A DNA stretch of 10,912 nucleotides from JAWWBN01 sp033720955. Lineage in GTDB: Bacteria > Acidobacteriota > Thermoanaerobaculia > Multivoradales > JAHEKO01. Within the stretch, counting starts at the first letter, position 1; each line of letters begins with the position of its first letter. The notes beneath the pieces are model-generated. The model made no database searches. It saw only the letters and a list, made by a program, of their open reading frames with translations, and was not told where the DNA came from. The DNA is taken from positions 1 through 10,912 of the forward strand of contig JAWWBN010000122.1 of the NCBI GenBank assembly GCA_033720955.1. Reading direction: 5' to 3'. The position numbers and the translations under genes were made by a program. Below are positions 1 to 6,856 of the stretch, piece by piece.

Positions 1-155
1 CGGAGGAGGCGACGCCGGCGAGCTCCGGCTCGGCGGCCGAGACCTTCGAGCGTCAGCAGGACTCGCCGAGCTGCCACGACTGCGGCGCCATCATGGTACG
101 CAGCGGCACCTGCTATAGCTGCCTCAACTGCGGCGCCACCAGCGGCTGCGGCTGA
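1..155 (+). CDS. nrdJ: Class II (adenosylcobalamin-dependent) ribonucleotide reductase, C-terminal tail, partial
   Basis: Only the last 50 codons are present; the gene begins before the window. The reading frame ends at TGA 153-155. The tail is a short Ser/Ala/Glu-rich spacer followed by a cysteine-rich module, SCHDCGAIMVRSGTC and then YSCLNCGATSGCG, with paired cysteines in CxxC arrangement. This ending (CxxCG-x-x-M-x-R-x-G-x-C-Y-x-C-x-x-CG-x-T-x-G-C) is typical of B12-dependent ribonucleotide reductases, which reduce ribonucleotides to deoxyribonucleotides in the cytoplasm using a cobalamin-derived radical. The C-terminal cysteines of this family are thought to bind metal or pass electrons to the active site. 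The catalytic barrel cannot be seen, so the call rests on the tail alone. The gene converges with the TonB-dependent receptor at 426-2828. Confidence 0.88.
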   Translation, partial: EEATPASSGSAAETFERQQDSPSCHDCGAIMVRSGTCYSCLNCGATSGCG

Positions 156-208
156 GGCCCGACGAGCGCTCCACGCAGCCCGAGAGCGTCAGGTCCACCC
201 GCCGACAG

Positions 209-233
209 AGCCCAAAGCCCAAAGCCCACAGCC
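209..233. repeat. Short AGCCCAA-type tandem repeat, about 3.5 units
   Basis: Three successive 7-base units (AGCCCAA, AGCCCAA, AGCCCAC) and a partial fourth (AGCC) lie in the non-coding gap after nrdJ. The run is short and may be simple-sequence filler. A loosely similar stretch (AAAGCCCGAAGCCC) follows the tRNA at 6966. No function is apparent. Confidence 0.6.
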
Positions 234-251
234 GAAAGATCTCAGGGTGGT

Positions 252-308
252 GGCGTCCCTTTCCCCCCTCGAGGGTGGGAAAGGGATCGAGGGATAGGGG
301 GGTGATCC
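252..308. repeat. 57-bp interspersed hairpin repeat, copy 1
   Basis: This unit begins GGCGTCCCTTTCCC and ends GGGGTGATCC. It recurs at 368-424 with one difference in 57 bases. Both copies have the same orientation and lie in the gap between convergent genes. The first half folds into a hairpin (256-286). The unit carries no open frame of its own and no transposase is nearby, so it looks like a REP-like or terminator-type repeat. I cannot tell from this window how often it occurs in the genome. Confidence 0.9.
256..286. terminator. Hairpin in repeat copy 1, candidate bidirectional transcription stop
   Basis: The arms TCCCTTTCCC (256-265) and GGGAAAGGGA (277-286) pair perfectly. The space between them contains CCC-TCGA-GGG, which extends the stem to 13 pairs with one bulged T at 276 and a TCGA loop. 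It lies about 100 bases after the nrdJ stop and 140 bases beyond the receptor stop on the other strand, where termination is expected for both. No T-run follows on either strand, so it is not a classical intrinsic terminator. Confidence 0.5.
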
Positions 309-312
309 GATA

Positions 313-330
313 GACCCCTCCGGGGGGGTC
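313..330. terminator. Small GC-rich hairpin between the two repeat copies
   Basis: GACCCC (313-318) pairs with GGGGTC (325-330) around a six-base loop. It sits between the two larger hairpins in the convergent gap and may contribute to ending transcription. There is no T-run. In DNA this GC-rich a six-pair stem can arise by chance. Confidence 0.25.
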
Positions 331-367
331 GATGCGTCGTCGACCCGCGGCGAGGCCCTTCGGCTTC

Positions 368-424
368 GGCGTCCCTTTCCCCCTTCGAGGGTGGGAAAGG
401 GATCGAGGGATAGGGGGGTGATCC
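368..424. repeat. 57-bp interspersed hairpin repeat, copy 2
   Basis: This is the second copy of the unit at 252-308, identical except for T at 384 where copy 1 has C at 268. The change turns a C-G pair of the stem into a T-G (U-G in RNA) wobble, so the fold is kept. The copy ends one base before the stop codon of the receptor gene (426-428). Confidence 0.9.
372..402 (-). terminator. Hairpin in repeat copy 2, just downstream of the TonB-dependent receptor
   Basis: This is the same stem as in copy 1: TCCCTTTCCC (372-381) with GGGAAAGGGA (393-402) and an inner TCGA loop. On the minus strand it begins 24 bases after the receptor stop codon, a usual distance for a terminator. It lacks a terminal U-run, so termination here may need Rho or another factor. 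Confidence 0.5.
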
Positions 425-425
425 C

Positions 426-2828
426 CTAGAAGTCGAAGCGAGCCGTCACCCCGAAGGTCCGAGGCTGGTTCGTCAGGTAGCCGACCCGCGCCCGGGTGCC
501 GCGCTCCTGGTCCAGAGCCAGGAAGGCGATCTCGTCGGTGACGTTGTTGACGAAGAGGGCCACCTCCCACCCGGCCGCGCTCTGCAGGCCGACCCGCAGG
601 TTGAGCAGGTCGTACGACGGAAGCTCGGGGTCGAACCGGAAGAACCGCTGGGTGAGCGGTCCGCCGATGACGAGGCCCGTGTTGGTGGAGAGGGCCAGCA
701 TGTCGACGACGCCGAAGCCGGCGGCCTGGTCGCCGACCTGGGTGTAGCGCGAGCCGACGTACTGGTAGGTGCCGGTCACGAAGGCCAGCCGGTCGCCGCC
801 CGTCTGCCACTGGTAGGTGGCCGCCGCGGCCCCCTGGAACTCGGGCACCGTGGGCAGCCTCCGTCCGGAGGCGATGCCGGAGATGTCTCCCGCCGCGTCG
901 GACTTGAGCTCCGAGTCGTTGAAGCTGGCCGAGAAGGCGAAGTCGAAGTTCGGGCCGGTGGCGCCGGAGAACTCGAGCTCGATGCCCCGGTTCTCCGCCT
1001 CCGGCACGTTGAAGACGATCCGCGACGAGCACGATCCGGCGGTCACCGTGGCCTGCAGGTCCGAGATGTCCATGTAGTAGGCGGCCACGTTGAAGATGCC
1101 CCGGCCGCCCATCACCGATGACTTGGCGCCGATCTCGTAGTTCCAGACCTCTTCGTCGTCCCAGGTGGGGCGGCCGCCGAAGATTGCCTTGTCCTGCTCG
1201 GTGCACAGCGGCAGGTTGAGGGGGTCGTTGATGCCGCCGAGCCGGAAGCCCTTGGACACCTGGAAGTTGAGGTTGGTCCTCTCGTTGAGAGCGTAGTCGG
1301 CGATCAGGCGGGGGGCGAAGCCGTCGGCGGTGGTGGAGCCGGAGCTCGGCCCCGGATCGGCGAAGATGCCGTCGAAGACCTGGGTGCGATCCTCCTCGAA
1401 GTCGTAGGCGCGCAGACCGGCGGTCAGGTCGAGACGGTCGTTGACCGCGAAGGTGAGCTCTCCGAAGAGGGCGATCTGGTCGAAGTTGTAGCGCAGATCG
1501 GAGAAGAAGAGGATGTCCTTGCCGGCGCCGAAGTTGCCCATGGTGGGGATGCCGGTCAGGTCCTCGAAGCCGGCGACCAACAGGCTCTGGCCGTAGTCCC
1601 GGTCGATGGTGCTGTAGAAGAGCCCGCCCACCCAGTTGACCCGGTCGCCGCCGCCCGCCAGACGGAACTCTTGGGTGATCATCTCGGCGGTGGTGGCGTC
1701 GTCGAGCGGCGCGTTCAGGGTGAAGACGTCCTGGCCGAAGCCGATGGTCGGGCCGGTGATCGACGCGGTCAGCGCGGTGGCGTCGCGGACCACCAGGACG
1801 TCCCGGTCGGTGAACGAGGTAATCGAGGTGAACAGCATGTTGTCGAAGGCGTACTCGACGTTCAGGTCTGCGAGCAGAAACTCGTCCGTGAACGGCTCGT
1901 CGAACTGGGTGAAGAGCTGGCGCTCGCCGAGGCGCACCGGCGGGCGCGAGGTGGTGAAGGGGTTCGCGAGGATGTTGAAGTCGTCGATCCGGTTCCAGCC
2001 GTCCATCTCGACTTCCTGGTAGATGACCCGCGGGGTGATGGTCAGCCGGTCGTTGGGCTGGCTGCGGATGGCGATCCGGACCCCGGTGCGGCTGCCGCTG
2101 TTGACGTCCTCGTCGATGCTCAGGTTGGGCTGGACGGCGTCCATGTAGCCGGCGATGGCGTTGTAGTAGGCGGTGATCCGCACCGCCGAGTTGTCGCCCA
2201 GCGGCTGGTTGGTGGCGATCTTGGCCGCGCCGCCGAAATCGCCGTCGTCGATGAAGCCGGCGGTCACCTCGCCGAACGACTCGCTGACGCCGATCTCCGG
2301 CTGGTTGGTGATGTAGCGCACCGTGCCGGAGAGCGATCCGGAGCCGAACAGGGTCCCCTGCGGCCCGCGGAGAACCTCCACGCGACTCATGTCGAACAGA
2401 TCGATGTCGGGGGTGAACAGCGAGAGCGAGATCACCGACTCGTCCAGGTAGACGCCGACCTGCTCCTTGACGCCCGGCTGGTCTCGGACGACCTGGCCGC
2501 CCGAGATGCCCCGCATGGCCACCTGGCTCTGGCCCGGCCCCAGGTTCTGCACCGTGAAGCCGGCGACGTTGGCGGCCACGTCCTCGAGCTGGTTGGCGCC
2601 GCGGTTGCGCAGGGTCTCCTCGGTCTGTGCCACCAGCGAGAAGGGCACCTCCTGGGCCGTCTCTTCGCGCTTGCGGGCGGTCACCGTCACCTCTTCCGCG
2701 AAAGTACCCTCCTGGGGCTGGGCCGCCGGGGCGGCCTCCTCGTCCTCCTGGGCCGCGGCCGGAAGGGCGACGGGGAGGAGCGCCAGCGAAAGGATGGCGA
2801 TCAGGGCACGCTTGTCGAGATGGGTCAT
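426..2828 (-). CDS. TonB-dependent outer-membrane receptor, substrate unknown
   Basis: An 800-residue gated outer-membrane transporter that takes up a ligand using energy passed from the inner membrane by TonB-ExbBD. Residues 1 to about 26 form a signal peptide: a Lys/Arg start, a hydrophobic core LIAILSLALLPVALP and an AAA-type cleavage site. A TonB-box-like EEVTVTA lies at about 45-51. The plug follows (about 55-180), with QLEDVAANVAGFTVQ, QVAMRGISGG and the family hallmark VEVLRGPQGTLFGSGSLSGT at about 150-169. The rest is a long beta barrel with alternating aromatic strands that ends in FDF, the C-terminal phenylalanine expected for outer-membrane insertion. The start at 2828 is fixed by a strong ribosome binding site, and the in-frame upstream codons overlap the proposed promoter. 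The gene stands alone, with no SusD partner, siderophore genes or regulator beside it. The ligand could be an iron complex, a vitamin or a carbohydrate; the sequence does not say which. Confidence 0.95.
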   Translation of the reverse strand: MTHLDKRALIAILSLALLPVALPAAAQEDEEAAPAAQPQEGTFAEEVTVTARKREETAQEVPFSLVAQTEETLRNRGANQLEDVAANVAGFTVQNLGPGQSQVAMRGISGGQVVRDQPGVKEQVGVYLDESVISLSLFTPDIDLFDMSRVEVLRGPQGTLFGSGSLSGTVRYITNQPEIGVSESFGEVTAGFIDDGDFGGAAKIATNQPLGDNSAVRITAYYNAIAGYMDAVQPNLSIDEDVNSGSRTGVRIAIRSQPNDRLTITPRVIYQEVEMDGWNRIDDFNILANPFTTSRPPVRLGERQLFTQFDEPFTDEFLLADLNVEYAFDNMLFTSITSFTDRDVLVVRDATALTASITGPTIGFGQDVFTLNAPLDDATTAEMITQEFRLAGGGDRVNWVGGLFYSTIDRDYGQSLLVAGFEDLTGIPTMGNFGAGKDILFFSDLRYNFDQIALFGELTFAVNDRLDLTAGLRAYDFEEDRTQVFDGIFADPGPSSGSTTADGFAPRLIADYALNERTNLNFQVSKGFRLGGINDPLNLPLCTEQDKAIFGGRPTWDDEEVWNYEIGAKSSVMGGRGIFNVAAYYMDISDLQATVTAGSCSSRIVFNVPEAENRGIELEFSGATGPNFDFAFSASFNDSELKSDAAGDISGIASGRRLPTVPEFQGAAAATYQWQTGGDRLAFVTGTYQYVGSRYTQVGDQAAGFGVVDMLALSTNTGLVIGGPLTQRFFRFDPELPSYDLLNLRVGLQSAAGWEVALFVNNVTDEIAFLALDQERGTRARVGYLTNQPRTFGVTARFDF

Positions 2829-2833
2829 GGTCC

Positions 2834-2843
2834 ACCTCCTCCT
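2834..2843 (-). promoter_or_regulatory. Strong Shine-Dalgarno site that sets the receptor start
   Basis: The minus strand reads AGGAGGAGGT, five bases before the ATG at 2828. This is a near-ideal ribosome binding site and supports that start over the longer frame beginning at 2873. Confidence 0.85.
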
Positions 2844-2871
2844 ATGGGGTTCGGTCCGTTGAAGACGCCCC

Positions 2872-2901
2872 ATTCTGGCCCACCCCGCGCGGCCCGGTCA
2901 A
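2872..2901 (-). promoter_or_regulatory. Predicted sigma70-type promoter of the TonB-dependent receptor
   Basis: On the minus strand TTGACC (2901-2896) is followed after 18 bases by CAGAAT (2877-2872). These match the -35 and -10 consensus at five and four of six positions. Transcription would begin near 2864, giving a leader of about 36 bases. No clear Fur-type palindrome or leader RNA structure is visible. The match is by eye. Confidence 0.6.
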
Positions 2902-2914
2902 ATTGGCAGGATGG

Positions 2915-2931
2915 GCGCGGCCGGCCCGCGC
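2915..2931 (-). terminator. GC-rich hairpin downstream of recR
   Basis: GCGCGG and CCGCGC pair around five bases, starting 11 bases after the recR stop. It could end the dnaX-ybaB-recR transcript ahead of the receptor promoter. No U-run follows, and six GC pairs are easily found by chance in such DNA. Confidence 0.3.
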
Positions 2932-2942
2932 TGCCGTCGGAA

Positions 2943-3527
2943 TCAGATCTCGCCGCGGCCGGCGAAGCTGCGGGCCAGGGTCACCTCGTCGGTGTACTCG
3001 ATGTCGCCCCCCACCGGCATGCCGAACGCGAGGCGGGTCACTCGGACCCCGCGGGGCTTCAGCACCCGGGCCAGATAGAGGGCGGTGGCCTCGCCCTCGA
3101 CGTCGGGGTTGGTGGCCACGATGACCTCCGCGACGCCCTCGAGGCGGGTCAGCAGGCTCTCGACCCGGAGCTCGTCGGGACCGATGCCGCGCTGCGGCGA
3201 AAGCGCCCCCATCAGGACGTGGTAGCGCCCCCGGTACTCGCCGGTGCGCTCGATGGGCTGGATGTTGAAGGGCTCCTCCACCACGCAGAGAAGCGCCGGG
3301 TCGCGGCGCTGGTCGGTGCAGTAGCCGCAGGGATCGACGTCGGTGATCGAGCCGCAGGTGGAGCAGTGGAAGAGCTTGTCCTTGACGTCCAGGATCGCCT
3401 CGGCGAGCTCGCGGGCGTCCCCCTCGCCGATCTTCAGCAGGTGGTGAGCGAGGCGGGTGGCCGTCTTCGGGCCGATGCCGGGGAGCCGCGCCAGCTCGCC
3501 GACCAGGCGCTCGAGAGGCTTGGCCAC
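2943..3527 (-). CDS. recR: Recombination mediator protein RecR
   Basis: A 194-residue DNA-binding protein of the RecFOR (or RecOR) pathway, which helps load RecA onto gapped single-stranded DNA. The parts appear in the expected order: an N-terminal helix-hairpin-helix (ARLPGIGPKTATRLAHHLL, about 13-31), a four-cysteine zinc finger (CSTCGS then CGYC, about 55-70), and a Toprim domain with LCVVEEP, GALSPQRGIGPDEL and NPDVEGEATALYLA. The C-terminal GDIEYTDEVTLARSFAGR matches the end seen in most RecR proteins. Length is typical (about 200). The start is GTG at 3527-3525, ten bases after the ybaB stop, without a clear Shine-Dalgarno site, so translation is probably coupled to ybaB. It is the last gene of the dnaX-ybaB-recR run. 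Confidence 0.97.
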   Translation of the reverse strand: MAKPLERLVGELARLPGIGPKTATRLAHHLLKIGEGDARELAEAILDVKDKLFHCSTCGSITDVDPCGYCTDQRRDPALLCVVEEPFNIQPIERTGEYRGRYHVLMGALSPQRGIGPDELRVESLLTRLEGVAEVIVATNPDVEGEATALYLARVLKPRGVRVTRLAFGMPVGGDIEYTDEVTLARSFAGRGEI

Positions 3528-3537
3528 GGGCGGAGCG

Positions 3538-3831
3538 TCAGAAGAGGCCGGGCAGGCCGCCGGCCATCGAGCCCAGCTTGCCGCGCGCCGCCTCGTCCAC
3601 CCGGCGCGAGGCGTCGTTGACGGCGGCGACGATCAGGTCGGCCAGCATGCCGGGATCCTCGGGGTCGATGACCTCCGGGTCGATCTCCACGGTCAGCAGC
3701 TCTTTGTGGCCGTTCATCGTCATGGTCACCATGCCGCCGCCGACGCTCGACTCGACGACCATCGAGGCCAGCTCCTTCTGCATCTTCTCCTGCATCTGCT
3801 GGGCCTGCTTCATGAGCTGCCGGATATCCAT
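3538..3831 (-). CDS. ybaB: YbaB/EbfC family nucleoid-associated DNA-binding protein
   Basis: A 97-residue small dimeric protein that binds DNA and is almost always encoded between dnaX and recR. The N-terminal helix MDIRQLMKQAQQMQEKMQKE is followed by VVESSVGGGMVTMTMNGH and VEIDPEVIDPEDPGMLADLI, the conserved core of the family, and a C-terminal helix ending in GLPGLF. I chose ATG 3831 because the minus strand carries GAAGGG about six bases upstream and the protein then begins in the usual way. A GTG at 3837, overlapping the dnaX stop as GTGA, would add two residues. Only two bases separate the gene from dnaX, so the two are surely co-transcribed. Confidence 0.95.
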   Translation of the reverse strand: MDIRQLMKQAQQMQEKMQKELASMVVESSVGGGMVTMTMNGHKELLTVEIDPEVIDPEDPGMLADLIVAAVNDASRRVDEAARGKLGSMAGGLPGLF

Positions 3832-3833
3832 CT

Positions 3834-5759
3834 TCACCCTTCTCCCGTGGCCTTTCCGTCGACCACGGATTCTACCTGGCCGCCGAAGATGTCGAGCACC
3901 GCCTGCACCTGTGGGTCGCCCAGGAGCTCGTCGTCCGGCCCGGGCTCGTCCTCCGCGTCGGGAGGCGGAGCCACCGCCCTCTCCTCGAGCAGCCTCCAGG
4001 TGGCTTCGCCGCCCCAGATCGCCCCCAGGGCCTCCTCGAGAGCGGCGTGGTTGGCTCTGGCCGAGAGCCGCTCGTGGTTGAGCCAGGGATCTCCAGGGGG
4101 CGCGTAGATCAGCAGCCGGCCCTCTTCGAAGGTGAGGCGGTTGGCGGCCTGGAGATGCGCGGCGAGGGTCTGGCGGACGCGGCTCAGATGCTCGAGGAAC
4201 TCCCCCACCCGTCGCGCCCCGGCGGAGGCGGCGGCAGGGGCCTGCGCGACCGCTGGCGGTGGCCCGTCGGGAGGGCCGCCGTCGTCCGGGTGCTCGTCGT
4301 GGCCGGGGGGTGGCTCGTCGAGGTGCGGCGGCGGCCCGGGGGGCTCGGGCTCTGGGGCCGCTACCGGCGTCGGCCGGCCGCTTCGGGTATCGGGCGCGGG
4401 AGGGACCGCGGCGGACCCGGTGCCGTCGTCGGCCACCGCGCCGTCGTCCGGGGCGGAGGCGTCGTCATCCCGCGGCGGCGCCTGGGCGGTGGCGGGCGGG
4501 GCCTTCTCCCCTCTGGCGTCCCGCCCGGTCGGCGGGCTCGGCTCTCCTGGCTCCGCGGGCCGCTTGGAGGGGGGGCGGGCCTCGGCTCGTCGCCCGCCGC
4601 CGTCTCCACCGCCACCGCTCTCCGCCGCCGCCGGCCCCCTGCCCCCGGCGCCCGAGAGCAGCTCCTCGACCGCGGTCAGCTTGGGCAGCTCGGCCGCCCG
4701 CAGCCAGGCGATCTCCAGGGCCAGGGCTCCCGTGCCGCTGTGCCGGACGCCCTGCTCGCTCTGCAGGAGCTGATGCAGAGCGCGCAGCAGGTTCTCGTAG
4801 CCGCACCGCTTGGCCAGCTTCGCGAGGCTCGCCGCCTCCTCGCCCGGCAGGTCGACGTCGTCCACGCCGAGAGCCAGGTGGAGGGCGTCGCGGCAGTAGG
4901 TGAGGAACTCGGTGTAGACGTGCCGTGGGTCCCAGCCCTGCTGCTCGACCTCGTGCACGACGCTGGAGACCTCGCCGGAGCGGCCGTCGAGGATCCCCTC
5001 CAGCAGCCGCCGGAAGAGGGCGTGGTCGACGCCGCCGAGAACCCGGACCGCCTCGTCGTCGGGAATCGCGCCGGAGCCGAAGGTGGCCATCTGGTCGAGC
5101 AGGGCCACGGCGTCGCGAACCGAGCCGTCACCGGCGCGAGCGATGAGCCGCAGCGCCGGCTCGCTGACCTCGATCTCCTCGGCTTCGGCGATTCGCGCCA
5201 GGTAGCTCGCCAGGGCCGGCGAGGGAACCCGACGGAAGCGGAACTCCTGGCAGCGCGAGAGGATGGTCGCCGGGACGGCGTCGATCTCGGTGGTGGCGAA
5301 GATGAAGGCCAGGTTGGGGGGCGGCTCCTCGACGATCTTGAGGAGGGCGTCGAAGGCGGCGCGCGACAGCCGGTGGATCTCGTCGACCACCACCACCTTG
5401 TACCGGTCGCGGGCCGGACCGTACTTGAGGCTCTCGGTGAGCTCGCGCACCTGCTCGACCTTCGAGTAGGTGGCGGCATCGACCTCGATCACGTCGAGGT
5501 CGGACCCCTGGGTGATCTCTCGGCAGGTGACGCACTCGTTGCACGGCTCGGCAGCGGGTCCGCGCTCGCAGTTCAGGGCCTTGGCCAGGATCCGGGCGAC
5601 GCTCGTCTTGCCGACGCCTCGAATCCCCGAGAAGAGGTAGGCCTGGGCGATGCGGCCCTCGGTGAGGGCGTTTCGGAGGGCGGTGACGATGGGCTCCTGG
5701 CCCACCACGCCGGCGAAATCCTGCGGGCGCCACTTGCGCGCCAAGACCTGGTAGCTCAT
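3834..5759 (-). CDS. dnaX: DNA polymerase III subunit tau (clamp-loader ATPase DnaX)
   Basis: A 641-residue clamp-loader ATPase that helps place the sliding clamp on DNA and links polymerases at the fork. It starts MSYQVLARKWRPQDF, the family's standard beginning. Visible motifs are the Walker A loop GIRGVGKT (45-52), a zinc site (C64, C73, C76, C79), Walker B DEIH (126-129) and the sensor/arginine-finger motif SRC (168-170). The AAA+ and collar domains run to about 365. Next comes a Pro/Ala/Gly/Asp-rich linker of about 145 residues (370-515), then a folded C-terminal part (about 517-590) and a last segment with DPQVQAVLDIFGG. I see no A-rich slippery site like the one that makes the short gamma form in E. 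coli. In-frame codons reach back to a GTG at 5798 but add only a non-conserved 13-residue leader. Confidence 0.97.
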   Translation of the reverse strand: MSYQVLARKWRPQDFAGVVGQEPIVTALRNALTEGRIAQAYLFSGIRGVGKTSVARILAKALNCERGPAAEPCNECVTCREITQGSDLDVIEVDAATYSKVEQVRELTESLKYGPARDRYKVVVVDEIHRLSRAAFDALLKIVEEPPPNLAFIFATTEIDAVPATILSRCQEFRFRRVPSPALASYLARIAEAEEIEVSEPALRLIARAGDGSVRDAVALLDQMATFGSGAIPDDEAVRVLGGVDHALFRRLLEGILDGRSGEVSSVVHEVEQQGWDPRHVYTEFLTYCRDALHLALGVDDVDLPGEEAASLAKLAKRCGYENLLRALHQLLQSEQGVRHSGTGALALEIAWLRAAELPKLTAVEELLSGAGGRGPAAAESGGGGDGGGRRAEARPPSKRPAEPGEPSPPTGRDARGEKAPPATAQAPPRDDDASAPDDGAVADDGTGSAAVPPAPDTRSGRPTPVAAPEPEPPGPPPHLDEPPPGHDEHPDDGGPPDGPPPAVAQAPAAASAGARRVGEFLEHLSRVRQTLAAHLQAANRLTFEEGRLLIYAPPGDPWLNHERLSARANHAALEEALGAIWGGEATWRLLEERAVAPPPDAEDEPGPDDELLGDPQVQAVLDIFGGQVESVVDGKATGEG

Positions 5760-5824
5760 CGCGTCAGATCCACCACGGCGAGGAGGGGGCTCCGTCACCG
5801 GGCGGCCTCGTGGAGGAGTGGGTG

Positions 5825-5955
5825 GCAGGCGGCGACGAAGGGCTCCGGTTGATCTGCGGCACCCGACCCAGAGACCTTATCGCTGCTCCCTTCCGGGCCT
5901 GACGAGGTTCGGTTCCAGCCGGTGCACAGGACCCGAACCCTTCGTCGCCGCCTGC
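5825..5955 (-). ncRNA. ffs: Signal recognition particle RNA, small bacterial (4.5S) type
   Basis: The RNA scaffold of the signal recognition particle binds Ffh and directs nascent membrane proteins to the translocase. The minus strand contains the conserved domain IV core: CGTCAGGCCCGGAAGGGAGC then AGC, with the GGAA tetraloop complementary to 5891-5894. The two ends form a perfect 18-base-pair closing helix (5938-5955 with 5825-5842). The 131 bases given assume the RNA ends with this helix; the family model core is shorter (about 100 bases), so the true ends may lie inside. It sits between tRNA-Ser and dnaX, as in Bacillus subtilis. YidC, a client of the same targeting route, is encoded on the opposite strand of this window. 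Confidence 0.95.
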
Positions 5956-5962
5956 GGGCCTC

Positions 5963-5991
5963 ATGGTACGTGGTGGGGGGAGCCGAGTAAA
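5963..5991 (-). promoter_or_regulatory. Predicted sigma70-type promoter of the SRP RNA
   Basis: On the minus strand TTTACT (5991-5986) and TACCAT (5968-5963) are separated by exactly 17 bases. Each matches the consensus at four of six positions. The expected start point near 5956 coincides with the first base of the SRP RNA closing helix at 5955, which strongly favours this site. It may also supply transcripts of dnaX-ybaB-recR, since no convincing stop lies between the SRP RNA and dnaX. Confidence 0.6.
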
Positions 5992-6193
5992 GCCGGGCTC
6001 TCGCTGGAAGGGCTCGTCGAGCGGTCTGGCGGGACCGATGCACGGCGATTCGCAGCGGCGCCGTCCCCCCTCAGGTCGCCCCGAGGGCTCGGATCCTCGC
6101 GACCGACCTCGGCGCCGGCGGACGGCAACCCGGTCCGGGCTCGACAACCTGCCACGCCGGCTCGAGACCGCGGTGCCTCCCGGGGCCGCGTGT

Positions 6194-6284
<91 letters not shown>

Positions 6285-6300
6285 GCGGCCGCGGCCGATT

Positions 6301-6759
6301 CTAGTCGATCGAGCCGCCCCTGAGGCGGGCGAAGAAGGCGCGCAGCAGCTCGCCGCACTCCTCGGCCAGCACGCCTCCCGCGACCTCGAGACGGTGGTTG
6401 AGACGGGGATCGCGGGTCAGGTCGCCCAGGCTGCCGCAGAAGCCGGCCTTCGGGTCGGGCGCACCGTAGACCAGCCGGTCGATCCGGCTGTTGACCAGGG
6501 CGCCGGCGCACATGGCGCAGGGCTCCAGGGTCACGTAGAGGGTGCAGCCCGAGAGCCGCCAGCCCGGGGTGACGGCGGCGGCGGCGCGGATGGCCTCGAT
6601 CTCGGCGTGCGCCAGCGGATCGCCGCTCTCCCGCCGATTGTATCCGCTGGCGATCTGCCGGCCTTCGCGCACGACCACCGCTCCCACGGGCACCTCCCCC
6701 TCCGCCGCCGCGCGCCGCGCCTGCTCGAGCGCCGCCCGCATCGCCTCCCGATCGTCCAT
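6301..6759 (-). CDS. tadA: tRNA-specific adenosine deaminase TadA
   Basis: A 152-residue zinc enzyme that converts adenosine 34 of tRNA-Arg(ACG) to inosine, letting one tRNA read CGU, CGC and CGA. The deaminase signature is complete: VPVGAVVV (23-30), HAE with zinc ligand H51 and catalytic E53, and PCAMCAGAL with zinc ligands C81 and C84. The following SRIDRLVYGAPDPKAGFCGS is typical of TadA rather than of guanine or cytidine deaminases. I placed the start at ATG 6759 because the protein then begins in the usual way (MDDREAMRAALEQARRAA). No good Shine-Dalgarno site precedes it. An in-frame GTG at 6807 would add 16 residues without family resemblance. tRNA-Ser(GGA) follows closely. The divergent tRNA-Ser(CGA) lies 116 bases upstream. 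Confidence 0.96.
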   Translation of the reverse strand: MDDREAMRAALEQARRAAAEGEVPVGAVVVREGRQIASGYNRRESGDPLAHAEIEAIRAAAAVTPGWRLSGCTLYVTLEPCAMCAGALVNSRIDRLVYGAPDPKAGFCGSLGDLTRDPRLNHRLEVAGGVLAEECGELLRAFFARLRGGSID

Positions 6760-6826
6760 CCGGTGGGAGCAAGCTACCACGTGCGCGTCGAGAGTGGCGC
6801 GCGGCACCGGGCCGGCGACCCGGGGC

Positions 6827-6856
6827 TGGTCAAGTCCGCGCCCCTTGCGCTAGGGT
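6827..6856 (+). promoter_or_regulatory. Weak candidate promoter for tRNA-Ser(CGA)
   Basis: TGGTCA (6827-6832) and TAGGGT (6851-6856) are 18 bases apart and match the consensus at four and three of six positions. The start would be near 6863, about 13 bases before the tRNA. A small perfect hairpin (CGGGTC-GCTC-GACCCG, 6859-6874) lies directly before the mature tRNA end. This is a guess based on spacing. Confidence 0.3.

Noticed and set aside
124..2835. A 903-codon open frame on the minus strand, longer than the real receptor gene
   Set aside because: Its translation is Arg/Gly/Pro-rich without domains, runs through the repeat region and is the shifted frame of the receptor gene, which has signal peptide, plug and barrel motifs.
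1671..3620. A 649-codon open frame on the plus strand across the receptor, its promoter and recR
   Set aside because: It is antisense to two confident genes, has Val/Asp/His-rich low-complexity content and no family resemblance; it is a by-product of high GC at third positions.
5760..5798. A longer dnaX start at GTG 5798
   Set aside because: The extra 13 residues are not conserved, while MSYQVLARKWRPQDF is the family's normal start.
4047..5852. A 601-codon plus-strand frame opposite dnaX, and several shorter frames in the linker region
   Set aside because: They are antisense shadows of dnaX. The dnaX frame carries Walker A, Walker B, zinc and SRC motifs; the others carry none.
5956..6193. 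The gap between SRP RNA and tRNA-Ser(GGA) as a hidden small gene or riboswitch
   Set aside because: Apart from the promoter at 5963-5991 no frame has a convincing start plus ribosome binding site, and no known riboswitch motif is visible.
6630..6650. A DnaA-box-like sequence (TTGTATCCGCT)
   Set aside because: It differs from TTATCCACA at several positions, stands alone and lies inside tadA.
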